Assembly: GCA_021432605.1 (NCBI GenBank)
Contig: MU271150.1
Span: 62,001 to 126,000, forward strand
Origin: Coniochaeta sp. PMI_546
Lineage: Eukaryota > Ascomycota > Sordariomycetes > Coniochaetales > Coniochaetaceae
Length of the DNA: 64,000 nucleotides
Reading direction: 5' to 3'
The notes under the pieces are model-generated. The model ran no database searches and was not told where the DNA came from. It saw nothing but the letters and a program-made list of their open reading frames with translations. Each line of letters opens with the position of its first letter. The stretch's first letter is position 1. Position numbers and translations under genes: made by a program. This document shows positions 33,343-45,217 of this stretch, in pieces.

Positions 33343-35040
33343 CTAGGTGGTCAAGATCAGCTGAGTTCTAGCAAGATACCTGGGATACTCTGCACTATTC
33401 TCCACACAGGCTTACATTCCATCTGCTCTTGCACAGAGAGAACTAATGACCTCAGACTTGAGTTTCGGGTCTTTTCGTGCAAACAGTTGCATCCTCCTGC
33501 TATTCTCGAATTCGGACTCCGAGTATGCGCGGACGTCGCTCTCATGAGCCACGATGTCTATTCGAGAGAGGCGAGAATATCTGCCGTCCAGGTCCACGTT
33601 AGGCCGCGTCGTTATAAACAAATGAATGAGCTCCTCAAGCTCTCTAGTCAAGTCCACAATCCTCTCTCTGTTAATTTCAGGGCATTCATCCTGCTATGGG
33701 GAGTGGTCAGTCGCAGGCAGTGTCTGGGATAGCAAAGATATCAGAGAGTTTGTGTTACCAATGCATCAAGGAAGGCATAAATTCTGTCGGACAGTCGAGC
33801 CAGTGCTCTTATCAATGATAAGCGATCTTCGAGAGTCGGCTGAGATCTCGTGCTCATCCACTTGTCGGGAAAAACTTTAACCACGCGAGGTCTTCAATGT
33901 TCAACAAACTGGCGGGTAACACTGGAAAGGATGTCAACCTCCGAGGTTGTTCTTGGGTCTTTATAGTCGAAATATACGTAGACGATTGCCACAGACGAAT
34001 TTTCGGTGACTTGTTCGACTTAGCTGACTGCAGCCGATCTATTCGAAGTATATGCAGCAAGTCATGGAGAGACGAGACACAAAGTGAGAAAACTCACACC
34101 ATCACGCTTTTACCTACTCCCGCTATAACAGGACGTCAGCGAATCTAGAAGAGCGATCAGAGACTGAACGAGCGCGTACAGTTTCCTGGACACCAAATGA
34201 CCGAGCCTCTTCCACTCTCAAGCCATGTTTAAAATGGCTCAGAATGTAACGGCCACTGCCCTAAGCCTTCCTGGTAATTTGCAAAAGTAGGCCGTTAGTC
34301 GTCGTGGAAGCCAAGCAATGGGAGCCACGACAGAATTTCGTTGCGTCCGGCCAAGGCTTCTTGATCTGGAGGCATATTATGATTATTTTCAATTCCAGAC
34401 ACATATTACCAGCTTCCGTGGGTAGCCTCGCCTTCGATGTCTTTGCAACCGTCTAACGCCGGCCATTATTCACTTGATATTGTCGTCTATGCGTTGCGTG
34501 ACAGCAAGACCATCTTGGACATCCTCGTGGCGGCATTGACTTGGAGTTGATCAAGCCGGGCGTGGCTCCCTATGACAATACCATGCATAGAGTGGGTATC
34601 CAGCTTGATTTTCTTTGCACCAGCTAGAGCAGTGTTTATAACTATATCCTGTCACCTCTGTACCAATCTGTGGAAGGACTTATAAGCCTCTTTCAGCTTA
34701 TCGTCTTCGCCGGACCTGAGACTGCGCAGGTCTTGGACTGATATATGCGATGGAACAGTTAGCTATTCCAACTTGCTTGGGACACCTACAAGTGAGTAAG
34801 TGCAAACATTGAATTGTTGGAACACTTTGAGACGCAGACACCATACCTATCTGCTTTGTCTTCACATACTTGGTGCAAAATCCCACAAAGGGAAAGAACC
34901 GAGGCGAAGGCCTCGGTCAGTGCCGCCTTCAGTTCTGGAGTTGGAGGTAGCCAGTGTTTCAAGACCTTCAGGCGGAGGAGGTATAATTTCATATCTTCAA
35001 GGAATGCAATGAGTTTGTCATCATCATTGGCATGTCGTTC
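33343..35040 (-). pseudogene. Decaying NACHT/STAND (NLR-like) gene
   Basis: Translating the minus strand piece by piece gives an ordered fungal STAND protein broken by stops and shifts. From 35040: an N-terminal part with TPELKAALTEAFASVLSLCG, where one extra G at about 34887 shifts the frame into CTKYVKTKQI. Then come RSGEDDKLKEAYKSFHRLV, MAGVRRLQRHR (near 34450) and a degenerate P-loop AGVGKS near 34110. Next are AIVYVYFDYKDPRTTSEVDI, a TGA stop near 33895 where a CGA is expected, DKWMSTRSQPTLEDRLSLIR, Walker-B-like FLDAL joined to DEC across a good 68 bp intron (33758-33691), ITTRPNVDL and SRIDIVAHESDVRAY. It ends soon after ADGM. The C-terminal repeats expected in full-length relatives are absent. 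Family assignment is from remembered motifs. Confidence 0.75.
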
Positions 35041-35335
35041 GCCGTATAGAGGTGAACTTTTTGTCAGCCAGATCGTGGCACTTAGACATATCTACGTACA
35101 CAACAACATACAGAATGATATAGTGGGACAGCACCAAGATGGGCCTAGTTTGGCGTCCTGCAGGCTCAAGCAGATCATGATCAGGCATCTAGGCAGGCGA
35201 GGACAGATGCTCGAAAGGAGACGGTCAGAGAAAGGAACTCCCGTCTTCCTTTCCCTCTATTGAATGAGAATGTAGTCCAATTGAAAAACCTCTCAAAAGG
35301 ACGAGAACGCACGATTTACGATTTGTTTTGACAAC

Positions 35336-36188
35336 TCATGATCCCGGTTTCGGCTTTAGCGCATAAGTCTTCACCGGAAGCAACCTTCTAGGGAGTGTGG
35401 TCGGGAAGCCCTTTTGAACCTCCGTCCTCACAATCTGCATGCCAGCCTCCTTGAAAATGCTCTGGAACTTAGTGTCCTCTCTGTACTCCGATCAGCGCAT
35501 TGACACCACATTAAAGCTGTTCTTGTGCTTGGCTCTCTCACCTTGTGACACTACTATCCCCGTCATCGAAAAGATCGCCGTCAATCGTGCTCAGATTCTC
35601 CTTAATGACGATAATTCCGTCCGAGTCGAGCGCGTCTTTACAATGTTCCAGATATCTGACAAGCTGTGCGTCGGTCAAGTGGCCCACACACCACTGCGTC
35701 CATATAAGTCCATACCGGGTGCCATCAGAAGGTTTCCACTCTTCTAGGCCCATGGAGAAGACATTTCGTACACCGGGTTTGCATTTGAGCGCCTCGGTGA
35801 ACTTGGCGACCGGCTCAATGATGTCGACCTCATCTGCAATATCCAGGAGAAGACCTTCCGTGACTCTACCAATCCTGCGGGCCACGTGGAAGATTAGTAT
35901 ATTCACAGACCATGATTGACTGCTGGGAGGTCATATGTGTACGAACCCTGCGCCTCCTTCAAGGGCTGCAGCTACTCGGCGCCGTCCATTCTTGCTACCG
36001 ATACCGAGCTTGGCTAGGAAGCTGCGCGAACCTTGAAGATCAACCTTGGAAACATAGGAAAACCCCCCAACCATGGGAACACCGCCTAGCATCGCGTTGA
36101 CGTCCGCCTCAACGCCTTCCCAGTATTTCTTACTCACGGCGCTGTTGATCGGGGCCTCGGCTCGCCCGCCGACGTCTTGTTCTGCCAT
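35336..36188 (-). CDS. tae1: Alpha-N-terminal protein methyltransferase (NTM1/TAE1 type)
   Basis: SAM-dependent enzyme that methylates the free N-terminal alpha-amine of proteins beginning X-Pro-Lys, such as ribosomal proteins. Three exons, 36188-35947, 35874-35542 and 35480-35336, with introns of 72 and 61 bp, give 239 residues, the usual size. Conserved parts are the N-terminal KYWEGVEADVNAMLGG, the SAM-binding GGAG|IGRVTEGLLL (split by intron 1), a catalytic-region block LIWTQWCVGHLTD, IIVIKENLS, and the C-terminal TYALKP. The usual Cys in D-C-G-A-G is replaced by EGGAG. The first donor is the less common GTTCGT but restores the frame exactly. It shares a 275 bp promoter with the Zn2Cys6 gene. 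Confidence 0.9.
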
Positions 36189-36463
36189 TTCCCGTATGTA
36201 CGTACCCTTTCGGCAACTTGACAGCCTTCGGTATCTATTGATGTACGGGCATTGGGATGACAAGATGGTCTGAGAGGCATAGCCCGAGTCAGAACAGATG
36301 TGCAAGGGTAAGGGCTGTGCGCGAATCTTCAACCTTTGAACTCTTATGTCATCCGATGGCCCCACATCACCGTACTGCACTGCCTTAGTCAGCTGGTGCA
36401 CGTACCGTACCCTTTTCCAACCGCCGACAACCTCACTGCAGCTGACTCTACACTCGTGCCGGA
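36189..36463. promoter_or_regulatory. Short bidirectional promoter, 275 bp
   Basis: The start codons of the methyltransferase (minus) and the Zn2Cys6 factor (plus) are only 275 bases apart. Both promoters and leaders must fit here, so the two genes may be co-regulated. I could not pick out core elements with confidence. Confidence 0.55.
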
Positions 36464-38670
36464 ATGGACCACAGGCGTCCCGGGAACAGCCGTGTCGCGA
36501 AGGCATGCGATATCTGCAAGGCGCGCAAAGTCAAGTGTGATGGAACCAAACCCTGCGAGTATTGCGCCCGACGCCAGCGACCCGAGCAATGTACTTACTC
36601 CGCTCAGCGGGGGCGTCGACACCCGCTCTCTGCCAGTGGCAATGTGGACGCTGGTATTCAACAGCAAGCCTCGGGAACCTCGGTCGCAGATAGTTCGACA
36701 CAGCATGCGCAGACGCAGTTGAGTTCTTCCACGACCATTGTAGCAGATACAACCAGCTCCACCGCGGCTGAAGAGCATGATGAGACAGAAGTACCAAGGG
36801 AGGCACGGCTGCTTTGGGATGCTCAGGGCAAGCTCATCTTCGTTGGTGACTGTGCGCCGCTCTCATTCTTCCAGACGGTTCGTCAGCTCGTCACCACCAG
36901 CGTCGATGCCAGTGCCTTCTCCCCACAAAACAGTCGCTACTCTGTGCTTGAGAACGCATATCCAAGGGCCTCCGTATATCCAGCGACTCGCGCGGACGGT
37001 CCTCCAAAAGTTGACGCAAGCCACATCCAGTCATCGGTCCTAGCTTACCTTTCCGTAACGGTTGGCCTTGTCGATCTCTTTGATCAAACTCGGCTTGTAG
37101 ACGATATCTGTCTTTGGGCTGCCCAGAGCCAGGGGCACGAAGGCTCGGAGAACATGACCTCCGCCATCTACTACCTTGTCCTTGCGATCGGTCATCTAAA
37201 GGAGGACCAGCAACTGTCCCAAGCTTATTTTGACTTTGCGCGTGATCGTGCACTGGCGAATATCGGCGGCAATATGAGCATTACCACCGTACAGGCCTTC
37301 CTCCTGATCACTCTCTACACTCTCGGAGCTTGTCAGATCAACGGCGCCTTTCTCTTTTTTGGCCTAGCTGTGCGTGCCGCCTACTCTGTCGGCGTCCACC
37401 GAACCGAGGTAAACACGCGATTCGGACCTGAGTTGCATCGTCAACGAGACCGACTGTGGAAGAGCTTAAGAGCTGTAGACCTCTTCCTCAGCACCTCCAT
37501 GGGCCGACCCCCGGCCACTTCGGATGTCGATTGCACCGTGTCGTATAGAGCCACGGACGAGGATGGCCGAGAAGTCTTCGACCTTCTCAATGCTTCAGTC
37601 CAGATCTTCCTGATCATGGAGACAATCGTCGTGGAAGTGTACTCTCGGCGAAAGATTTCCCTCCGCCTGACGGAAGGCATCTCTCATGATCTGCGCGATT
37701 GGTCCACACGATGGCTTCCAAGGCTGAAGGCCACCGTGGCAGACACAGCCTCGACGGTAAATGCAGCCGACGTCAACGGAGCTTGCAAGGTCATGTCGAC
37801 GTACTACTACGCCGTGATTCTCGTATCGCGGCCATTTCTCATGCACAAACTTCATCGCAGACTCTCGCTCGAGTCTCAGCCTGGAGTCTCGACACCAAAT
37901 GGCCTGACATCTGCCAAAGCAAGGCTGGCCGATGCCTGTATTGATGCTGCGTCTCTCATGGTCGAATCGATTCACAGCCTTATTGAGAGAGGCTCGATGG
38001 CGCAGCAAGCTCCTGTCGTCGTGTGAGTTCTCGAGCTGCCTACGTCCCTTCGCTTATCTAGGTAACTTGCTAATACGAAAATAGCTCGTGGCTTTTTGCA
38101 GCGTCCCTTGTTCTTGGTCTGGGACTTATCGGTGGATTTGGCCGCATCGTCGAGAAACACTGCCGCCTATCCATCACGGCTCTGGAATATTTCGCTGAGA
38201 CGGATACACATGCAATGCAGTACTCCCTAATTGCCAAATCCCTTCTTAATACTGCCCTTGAACACATCGAGAAGAAAGAAGCTGAGGAACGGCTGAAGAG
38301 CACGGAAAGTTCGTCCCAGTTATTTGGTCTCCTTCCTCGTGACACCCATCAGGGCACCACCAAAAGTCCTTTCCCCTCTATTCGTCAACAGACAAAGCCT
38401 TCAACCGCCACGCCTCTCATCACTGGGCCAGGATCTAGCCGAATGAGGGATACAAGCTCGAACAACTGGCTTGGCTCGTCTCCCGGCTTCAACTTCGACA
38501 TTGATTCCGCATTCATGGGACTTTCAGACAACCTAGACAGGACGCCTGGGTTCTCGGTCACAGGACTGTCGCTTGACTCTGACCCTGACCAAGGTCAAGC
38601 CTTTGGGGCGCTCAACCTCTTCCCATTGCTGGAGACTGAAGGCCACATTGACCTGGCCCATTACTTCTAA
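36464..38670 (+). CDS. Zn2Cys6 fungal transcription factor
   Basis: Nuclear DNA-binding regulator of 714 residues in two exons, 36464-38022 and 38085-38670, with a 62 bp intron (GTGAGT...ATAG, phase 2). The N-terminal binuclear zinc cluster is KACDICKARKVKCDG then CEYCARRQRPEQC, spacing C-x2-C-x6-C-x5-C-x2-C-x8-C, at residues 14-42. The central part (about 120-560) fits the fungal-specific factor domain, with FLLITLYTLG, AYSVGVHRTE and RLWKSLRAVDLFLSTSMGRP. The intron falls just before SWLFAASLVLGLGLIGG. The C-terminus is Ser/Pro-rich and acidic (SDNLDRTPG), a likely activation region. ATG 36464 is the first in frame. Targets are unknown; the only neighbour clue is the shared promoter with the methyltransferase. 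Confidence 0.93.
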
Positions 38671-39257
38671 TGCCAACCACAATGTCTGCATGCCATCCAG
38701 CCACAGCGAGGACATAGAGTCCTGTGCAGCCATGTGACAAAGGCTATCTACTGCCCTTTCCCGGCTTCACTTCATCTGAGGATGTCTTGTCCGAACTTGG
38801 CTGTGCTATTCTGTCCCTGGTGGTAGTAGACATGGTCCTAGCGCTCTCACCGCAAGCCTACGTGCACATGGAATGAGGCGCCAAGGACGGTCGAAGTACG
38901 GTACTTCATGAACTGACAGGCATGCCAACGCTCAACGGCTGTGGGACGCCAGTGATGCTTGGTCCATTAAGTAATGGATCAGCGCTGACGGCTTCTCGTT
39001 TGAGCTGTTACTCGCATTGGACCTTGACAGGACGTCGAACAAACACGAGGACCTGTGCAACTCAAATGTGTACAACCTGACCAGCGAAATGTTTCAGTAT
39101 ATTCTTGACTTTCGATTTCGCGAACCAGCATTTATGGCTTGAGTCAGCAAGGATCTCACGAGAATGACAACTTTCGACGAGCGCCCAGCCGATCCCACAC
39201 ATTCACAGTCTCGTCCAAGTCCCCGCGAGATTGCACCACTCTCGTGATAGCAGCGGA
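38671..39257. other. Convergent intergenic region
   Basis: About 590 bp between the 3' ends of the transcription factor (plus) and the small secreted gene (minus). I see nothing beyond presumed 3' untranslated sequence. Confidence 0.5.
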
Positions 39258-39707
39258 TTAGGAGCAAGCGCATCCGAGATAATTGGCCGTGCAGCGGCCG
39301 TTTACGCCATTGCAGCCGTTATAGTTGCAAGGCCCTTTGCCGCTGCATTGGTAACCACAGGGGCAGCCGACGTAAGCTCCCTAAAGAGCGCATCAGTATC
39401 AGCAGGTATTTTTTCTGCTTATAAGGGCTGCAAGAAGTCCACATACGTCAAGGCATACAAGGGTTGTCGGGTTGCCGTTGCACCCATTGTCATAGCCTGT
39501 GCCGTTATATATCAGCCACTAGAGCGAGTACCTAGAGTTTACATCTTGGTCCGCCAACATCGGAGACGATAGCTACTCACAGTTTCCAATACTATCATTG
39601 CAGTTGGCAGCGACTTTCTCCTCTGAGTTGGCAACGGCCTCGTCAGGGACTGGGCTGGCAGCTACGACGGCAGCAAAGGCCAAGATGGCAATCTTGTGGA
39701 AGTGCAT
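39258..39707 (-). CDS. Small secreted cysteine-rich protein (95 aa)
   Basis: Three short exons, 39707-39581, 39496-39459 and 39380-39258, give 95 residues; none is long enough to stand out as a simple frame. The signal peptide is MHFHKIAILAFAAVVAASPV, followed by an acidic propeptide-like stretch. The mature part holds at least ten cysteines in a Gly/Asn/Tyr-rich context, including YDNGCNGNP, GCPCGYQCSGKGPC, NYNGCNGVNGRC and GCACS. The repeated NGCNG units suggest an internal duplication. Introns begin GTGAGT and GTATGC and end ACAG and TTAG, and all three joins keep the frame. No family is recognised. Such proteins are often secreted effectors, antimicrobial peptides or wall proteins; which applies here is unknown. 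Confidence 0.75.
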
Positions 39708-42433
39708 TTTGTGGTCTCTGTGAGTGATGGGTCTCTGATGACGTCTCGCTTCTCTTTAGGTGCTGTAAGTTTGGAAAAAGAGATCAATTTGTCGGATGCT
39801 GTTGTAGAGAGGCTTCCTTTCACTTGGGGTGGAGGTGAGCTATTTATGCTTTCTCAAGCTCGCCCATGTCAGAGGACAAATGTTAGAGCAGAGAAGAAGC
39901 AACCAACACACAAACGGGGTCAAGGACCAGGCCACAGACTATCTGGATCTCTTAGAAGCCATCATAGCCAGGACATGCCTGTCGACATTCCCTTAAGGGC
40001 GACATCAAAAGTGCCGCGCACGGTTAACGCGATCCTACCGGTTGCCGACACCATACAATACATCTTATTTATATCATCGGAGCTCGGATGTCGGTGTCAT
40101 TGAGGCAGTAGACCAGAAACATATTATGGCGTTTGGGCAATGTAACCTAGGTACACGTCGATGGCGCGTTGGCTCCTATTTCCGAGAGACATGAAGCCAC
40201 CGTCGTGTTTCACCAGATTGTCAAGCGTCCATTGTGAAGCCGCTCGCTTTAAATGCGTTGCATGTGGCCTACATGAAAGGATTTAATCCTCCTGCTTCAC
40301 AATATAGCACAGATCCTTTCGCATGCCCAGCAAATGAGCCTAGACTTGCTTACATGTAGCCAAGGAAGAGGGTACCCTCTACTTGTGTGCGCTGCATGTA
40401 GTCTTGAGGGTCGCACACGGCAGGTAATTCCAGATCTTCTCCTCTGTTCACTTGGCATGCTAGCAATATTTATATTGCGGCACAGCCCGGTGCCCGTCAC
40501 CCGACCGGACATGCTTTGGAGATCATGACTACGTTCATTAGAACCTGGTCTTCAACTACACACAATTTTTTCCTAGTCTAGCAGAGGCATAGTAGAAATG
40601 GTCTGATAGCAGTGACCGGCACTCCGAACTGTGTCTCATTTATGAAAAGAGTAAGTCCATGCAGATTCACGTATTACGTACAAGTTTACGGCTCCAATGG
40701 GGTAAAGTTGAGGTAACATGCAACATCGTGTCCAGTAACAGCTCATGAGCACCATATCTATGTATTCAAAGATCAATATCCGAGCTGTTAGCCGACCACT
40801 GCTGCCTTGGGCGTGTAGCACAAGATGTAAGGTCATCCTGTCATTTGACTACAGTATGCATATGTGAGCATCCAGCGAATATGGAGAAAGGGGTGAGTTC
40901 CTTAGAAAAATCACGCAACAACGAGCCAGGCATAAATTTCTCTGCATCTACCCACAGTCTCCTATACCCGGCCACCTCTAGGTTGCTCCCATAAACTAAG
41001 ATTGTTTCCCGACCTAGAACTTGATCAGACTTCTACCAAGCCGTGCAAAATCACATCAAGATCAAAGTTCAACACAGCTTTCCTAGGTAAATTTGCTATT
41101 AGCAATTCCTTTGAAGCAAGACTGGTCCAAGCAGAGAAAAGTGATTTGCCTGAGATGGCCTTGTTATTGCTGCTTCGACGCTGCAAAGTCAGTACGTCAA
41201 TCTTATAGAGGACAATTTCCCGGTCAAAGATATGTAACAGCTCCGTGATCCCAATCGAGCACTGACTCCGTAAGACAAAGAAAGAGCTATATTCCTTTCA
41301 GCCCTATCCACCTAGTAGATAGAAACACGCAACGTGCTTGGAGATATCGGTTAGCATATAAACAGGCTGTCAACACGTTCTTTCTTTCTCGTCTCTACCG
41401 TCACCCCAGTCGATAGGGAGATCTGCTGCGATTTCAAAAGCGCTGGACCTGATCTTGAATTATATACACCGCTATCTCATCTCATATCTACTGCTATGAC
41501 AGACTTGACTCCATCCCTCGGTACACTTATCCGGAAATGTCCCTACAAATCTCGTCAGACTGTCGCCACCATCCCTCAGCCTCAGGAGGCGTCATTCTGG
41601 AGACGGCTATACACGCCCACAATGGACCATTTTACTACTTCAGTACCTCTTCCGTTCATTTTTTTGTGTTTCTTCAATGTGTCTTTGGCAACTGGACCAG
41701 CCTTAGAGTTATTTTGACATCACTGGCTGTATTTATTGGTCGATTTTCTGGCGGTCTATCCACATTGTGGCATCCGTCGACAACTTCTAAGACCACCTGA
41801 AAGGCGACTGATACTAATTACTGCATGTAAAGTGTTTTCTAGGTAGCCGAATGAATATATCCACATTCTGCTTTGGTGACACTGAATGCCGCTTGAGTCT
41901 CTGTACAAGTTGCGATGTCGAACCCAGTCGTGTCCTGACGGAATGTACCGTAGTACCGGATTACCTTAGTCTCTTATCACAGTAGCGTGCACGGTTGCTG
42001 CCGGAGCCCCTGGCTGTTCCTTCGCCACCCTGGCCACCAAACCAGACCCCTGGGACTTGGAGCCCTTGCTGAGGCTTCTGGCCCAAAGGCGAGATGACGC
42101 TAGGGACTAGCGCGGAAAAAAGATGCAGCCAACGACGGCACTGGGATTGATCTCGCTAACGACTCCGACCTCATCTCGTCTCGTTAGCAGAAAGGCGGGA
42201 CACGTTTTCGGCTCTCAACTCGTCACCATCCCTAACTTTTGCGTACATCCGACACTCATCGCATTCCTCTCTTAACCTTAATTGCTTTCGTCTGTTGTTA
42301 CACCCGGCTTTTGTTCATTTCATCAAAGAAGGCGTCTGTGTACACGCCGAAATATCGGCCGACAATTCTTGTGGGCGACGACGTCACTGCGCAAAGGCCT
42401 CAGTTCGTCCGAAGTCCCAGTCTCGGCGATGCG
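39708..42433. other. Long divergent intergenic region
   Basis: About 2.7 kb between the small secreted gene (minus) and the GT31-like gene (plus). Several short overlapping frames occur on both strands but none has a recognisable motif or a splice-linked partner. The last 200 bases, in frame with the downstream gene but lacking an ATG, are probably its leader. Confidence 0.45.
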
Positions 42434-43981
42434 ATGCAGATGAAGCTCCTTCCTCCGCGCTGTGCGAGGCCGCTACCGCTTCTGGCGGCCGCCATATTCT
42501 TCGTCTTACTTTTGACCGTCACCCGTCTACACAATGGCTCATTCCTGCCGGCTTCCCTCCTCCCGGCCTCAAACAAGCCAGCCGAGAAGACAGAGGTCAA
42601 GACCGAGAAGCCTCAAAGACCACCGCCCAATCGAGCATTGCTACCGCCTGGCCAGTGCACTGCCGAGATAGACTTTCTGCGCCGATTCGAACTGGCCTTG
42701 AGCGACAATATCGTCTACACGCGCCGCTGTATCAAGCGGATGCCCTCCATTGACTTCGACCGTAGCGCAGTCGCCAACATCTCGCAACCGCTCATCACCC
42801 ACACGACTACTGTCAATTTAACTGATTGCACCGTACCATCACCAGTTCCTTGCGACGACCTGCCCCTACAAGTGCCATTTCCCTATCCGGCACAAGACTA
42901 CAAGCATCTAGTCTTCGGCATAGCCTCCAGCTACGACCGCACCCGCGACTCTCTCCCGGCCTTCGCGCACTGGCTCGCCAACACGGGCGCCCTACTCGTC
43001 GGTATCGTCGTGAATGCGGAGGATGAAATAGGGGGAAAGAAATTCAGCCACGATTTAACGGCCTTGGAACGGGAATATGCAGCTGCCGGGGTGAACGCGA
43101 CCTTCATTGCCCCGACGCTCAAGAAGCATCCAAAGACAGGCGAGCCCGATGGCCGGACCGAACACCACCACTTCATGTTGATACGCGATCTCCTCGAGCG
43201 CTCGGGGCCAGACACTCGGTGGATGGGCGTCCTGGATGACGACACCTTCTTTCCGTCTCTGTACAATCTCGACCAAGAACTAAAGCGCTACGACCACACA
43301 AAGTCTCTGTGGCTCGGTGCCCTGTCAGACAACTTCAACAGCGTGAAGAACTGGGGCTACATGGCTTACGGTGGCGCCGGTGCCTTTCTGTCGCTGCCGC
43401 TTGCCCGCGAGCTCGAACCACACCTCGAGCAATGCATTGTCGAGACGACGGTCGACACGGGCGACGGCATCCTGCGCGACTGCGTGTACGCCCACAGCCA
43501 TACCAAGCTGACGCTCGTCCCTCACATGTACCAGCACGACGTGCACGGCGACATGTCGGGGTTCTACGAGAGCGGCGTCCGCCCGCTCAGCGTCCACCAC
43601 TGGAAGAGCTGGTACCAGGAGCCAATCCCGGAGATGGCGGCCGTGTCCTCGATCTGCGGCGACTGCTTCCTGGCGAGGTGGCGTTTCGCCGACGACATCC
43701 TGTTCGCCAACGGCTACAGCGTCACGAAATATGCGCCCGGCCTGCTGGACAGCATCGACCTGGACAGGATGGAGAGCACCTGGGATTGGCCAGGTCACGA
43801 ATACGACTTCAGCTTCGCTCCCCGGCGCGATGCTCTGAACTCGACTCTGAAGAAGAGCTACCATCTGGAAGACGTCGTTGTCTCGGCCACTGGCGTCTTC
43901 AGGCAAATATACGTCCACAAGGGCGACTGGGAGAAGGGAGAACCCGACGAGGTAGTCGAATTGGCGTGGGAGACGGACTGA
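42434..43981 (+). CDS. GT31/DUF604-like type II membrane glycosyltransferase
   Basis: Intron-less gene of 515 residues. ATG 42434 is the first ATG in a frame open since 42239; a second lies two codons later. Basic residues and a hydrophobic run (LPLLAAAIFFVLLLTVTRL) give a single signal anchor at about residues 13-31, followed by a Lys/Pro-rich stem. The lumenal catalytic part (~160-450) resembles Fringe/DUF604 proteins: VFGIASSYDRT, WLANTGALLVG, RWMGVLDDDTFFPSL with the metal-binding Asp 268-270, and MAYGGAGAFLS. It ends with VHHWKSWY and a cysteine pair in ICGDCF. It probably adds a hexose to glycoprotein or wall glycans in the Golgi. The exact sugar is not readable from sequence. Confidence 0.87.
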   Translation: MQMKLLPPRCARPLPLLAAAIFFVLLLTVTRLHNGSFLPASLLPASNKPAEKTEVKTEKPQRPPPNRALLPPGQCTAEIDFLRRFELALSDNIVYTRRCIKRMPSIDFDRSAVANISQPLITHTTTVNLTDCTVPSPVPCDDLPLQVPFPYPAQDYKHLVFGIASSYDRTRDSLPAFAHWLANTGALLVGIVVNAEDEIGGKKFSHDLTALEREYAAAGVNATFIAPTLKKHPKTGEPDGRTEHHHFMLIRDLLERSGPDTRWMGVLDDDTFFPSLYNLDQELKRYDHTKSLWLGALSDNFNSVKNWGYMAYGGAGAFLSLPLARELEPHLEQCIVETTVDTGDGILRDCVYAHSHTKLTLVPHMYQHDVHGDMSGFYESGVRPLSVHHWKSWYQEPIPEMAAVSSICGDCFLARWRFADDILFANGYSVTKYAPGLLDSIDLDRMESTWDWPGHEYDFSFAPRRDALNSTLKKSYHLEDVVVSATGVFRQIYVHKGDWEKGEPDEVVELAWETD

Positions 43982-45217
43982 AGCTTGGTGATACCCTTCA
44001 TCTGGAGTTTCTGCTTTGCTTGGTTAGCATTGAAGCATTTCGCGCTCTCCCAAAGCATGATGGGCATAATCGCGAGTGCCATTGATCTTTTTCTGGGCTT
44101 TGAACTGGCGTAATGGCGGATTAGATACACGGATGGCTTTTTGTGTAGGCCTTGCATTCCGTTTGACTTCTGGGCTTCAATACTTCTCTTGACTTTCGTC
44201 TTGGATGAGCATTGGCCGCTGTTTGTTTTTGTTTCCCCCTTCTGTCGCCCAATAGAACTGAGGCTCGCAGTTGTTTGGAGATTAGGGTTTCTTGTGGTGT
44301 TATGGTATATGGAATGGCTGAGCCAATGTATTGACGTGTATGATATCCATGTCTAGAGATGGTGGTGCCTGAGAATCAAGGTCAGCTTACCGTACATTCG
44401 AATCAATTGGGCTGCGTGTGCAGTGCTGTTCTCGTAGTGAGAATGTACTAACTTCTCCCTCTGTGCAGATGAGCCGCACCGACTCACATCGTTTTCCCTC
44501 TTCTTCACCACCTTTTCAGGTGGCCATTCGCATACGAGATATTCTGCTGTTAGCAGCCGATTAACAGTAATACTCTCCCGACAAAGACTGATCGGTATAT
44601 ATGGCCTATCAGAAACTGTGATCGAGTCTTGCAAGGCAGGTAATTTATGCCCGTCCTTGGATCTACTCCTATCACATCCACACACTTGAGTCCCTGTCGA
44701 GCACTTTGCATACTATATCTTTGACAAAAAGGAGAGCCCATGGCCACCGTAGGTGTTCAAGCACATTAACGAAAGGGGCTTTGTTGACAGACAGAACAAG
44801 CCCTTAAGTAGTCAGAGAAGCATCCTCAATTGTCGAAAAGCAGTCAGCCTGCTTTGGCTTGTGCTATAGGAGTTTGAATTCATCGTGGCTGTGAGCTATT
44901 CTTGATCGTTCTAGCAAGCTTCTGATCGTCTCAACGGCCTCCACGTCGTCGATTTCTCCTCGTCACTGGCTTCACACCGCAAACGAAGAACGTGTTACGC
45001 TGGGAATGCAGATATTACCATTCCCTCGCCTTAAATGCTTCCCTCTTCTCATGAAACCTTTGACCTGATATCAAACACGCTACACTCCATCCTATCCTTC
45101 CTTCCTCCACATGTCAATCATCTACGTACGAAAACAGTTCAACAACGTAGCACAGCAACGATCAAACAGCCATTAATCATTCCCGGTACTCACCATTACA
45201 GCCTTTCCGCGTCAACC
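43982..45217. other. Intergenic region
   Basis: About 1.2 kb between two plus-strand genes. A minus-strand frame at 44353-44685 reads slightly coding-like but has no recognised motif and no partner exon, so it is not called. The last 200 bases are presumed promoter and leader of the next gene. Confidence 0.45.

Noticed and set aside
44353-44685. 110-codon minus-strand frame
   Set aside because: No ATG-supported start with context, no motif and no partner exon could be found.
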